Origin: Streptomyces sp. SID4985
Lineage (GTDB): Bacteria; Actinomycetota; Actinomycetes; Streptomycetales; Streptomycetaceae
Assembly (NCBI RefSeq): GCF_009863025.1
Contig: NZ_WWIR01000628.1
Span: forward strand, 1-50,256
DNA: 50,256 nt
Direction of reading: 5' to 3'
The translations under genes and the position numbers were made by a program. The notes under the pieces are model-generated. The model ran no database searches and was not told the DNA's origin. It worked only from the letters and a program-made list of their open reading frames with translations. Position 1 is the stretch's first letter. Every line of letters starts with the position of its first letter. Below are positions 49,896 to 50,256 of the stretch, piece by piece.

Positions 49896-50256
49896 ATGCA
49901 CGACAGCCATCCGCAGCCGCCGAATCCGCCGGAGCCCCCGGGCCGTCCCGACCCGGCCGCGCTCCTGCTGTGCGGGGCACGGCTGACCGACGGCCGGACC
50001 GTGGACGTACGGCTGTCGGACGGGCGCATCGAGGCGGTCGGCACCGCCGGCAGCCTGGCTCCGGGGCCGCCCGGCACCGTCTCCCGCGTGGACCTCGGCG
50101 GCTATCTGCTGCTGCCCGCCCCCGCCGAACCGCACGCCCACGGCGACACGGCGCTGAGCGCCGAGCAGCCGGGCCCGGTGTCGTACGCCCCCGAGGACGT
50201 CCAGCGCCGGGCCACCGAGGCGGCGCTGCTCCAGCTCGGGCACGGGGCGACGGCGT
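49896..50256 (+). CDS. Amidohydrolase-like protein, 5' part only
   Basis: An open frame of 120 codons runs off the window without a stop. After a proline-rich N-terminus it reads ALLLCGARLTDGRTVDVRLS, DGRIEAVG and VDLGGYLLLPAPAEPHAHGD: the beta-sandwich start of amidohydrolases followed by the strand that carries the first HxH metal ligands. Closest in feel to cytosine deaminase-type enzymes. ATG at 49896 with GGAG four bases upstream. Substrate cannot be judged from this fragment. Confidence 0.8.
   Translation, partial: MHDSHPQPPNPPEPPGRPDPAALLLCGARLTDGRTVDVRLSDGRIEAVGTAGSLAPGPPGTVSRVDLGGYLLLPAPAEPHAHGDTALSAEQPGPVSYAPEDVQRRATEAALLQLGHGATA

Overview
This window is from a Streptomyces or a very close actinobacterial relative. 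The DNA is GC-rich with strong G/C bias at third codon positions, and GTG or TTG starts are common (infA, rplN, secY, tuf, rpsL, rpoC, rpoB, rplA, nusG, rpmG). Gene order and many protein sequences match what is known of Streptomyces, including a 1161-residue RpoB with a TTG start, NusG with a long acidic N-terminus, and MurB, adenosine deaminase and aminotransferase genes beside secE-nusG. Species cannot be assigned from the sequence alone.

Almost all housekeeping genes are on the minus strand, so the operons read from right to left. In transcription order they are: tRNA-Thr, tRNA-Met and rpmG (about 49.6-49.1 kb); two MaoC-type dehydratase genes (49.0-48.15 kb); murB; a TetR regulator with a divergent NAD(P)-binding protein; tRNA-Trp, secE and nusG, then a strong terminator; rplK-rplA; a lipoprotein; the rplJ leader with a U-tract terminator, rplJ and rplL; a 570-bp regulatory gap; rpoB-rpoC; a DUF1707-like membrane protein; and the str operon rpsL-rpsG-fusA-tuf. 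After an accessory island the S10, spc and alpha genes follow as one run: rpsJ, rplC, rplD, rplW, rplB, rpsS, rplV, rpsC, rplP, rpmC, rpsQ, rplN, rplX, rplE, rpsN, rpsH, rplF, rplR, rpsE, rpmD, rplO, secY, adk, map, infA, rpmJ, rpsM, rpsK and rpoA. Many of these genes are translationally coupled through stop/start overlaps of the TGATG or TAATG kind. An aspartate-type aminotransferase, an adenosine deaminase and the start of an amidohydrolase-like gene lie on the plus strand at the right.

The only non-housekeeping block is an island of about 8 kb (16.2-24.2 kb) between the str and S10 operons. It holds two converging clusters that look like type VII secretion (WXG100/ESX) substrates and partners. 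The plus-strand cluster has an ESX-sized helical protein, a conserved hypothetical, a 507-residue WXG protein and two membrane proteins. The minus-strand cluster has a small WXG-like protein whose N-terminal membrane segment is split off by an apparent one-base frameshift, a 665-residue WXG protein, and a lipoprotein of low GC. A second lipoprotein ends against the plus-strand cluster at an 18-bp bidirectional terminator. This island is the part most likely to hold undescribed biology.

The operon joints carry clear regulatory signals: promoters of the TTGACN-(16-18)-TANNNT type for rpsJ, rpsL, rpoB, rplJ, tRNA-Trp/secE and tRNA-Thr, and intercistronic hairpins between rplL and rpoB, rpoB and rpoC, rplO and secY, and rpsQ and rplN. 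These probably tune relative expression of ribosomal, polymerase and Sec genes, but that is inference from sequence.
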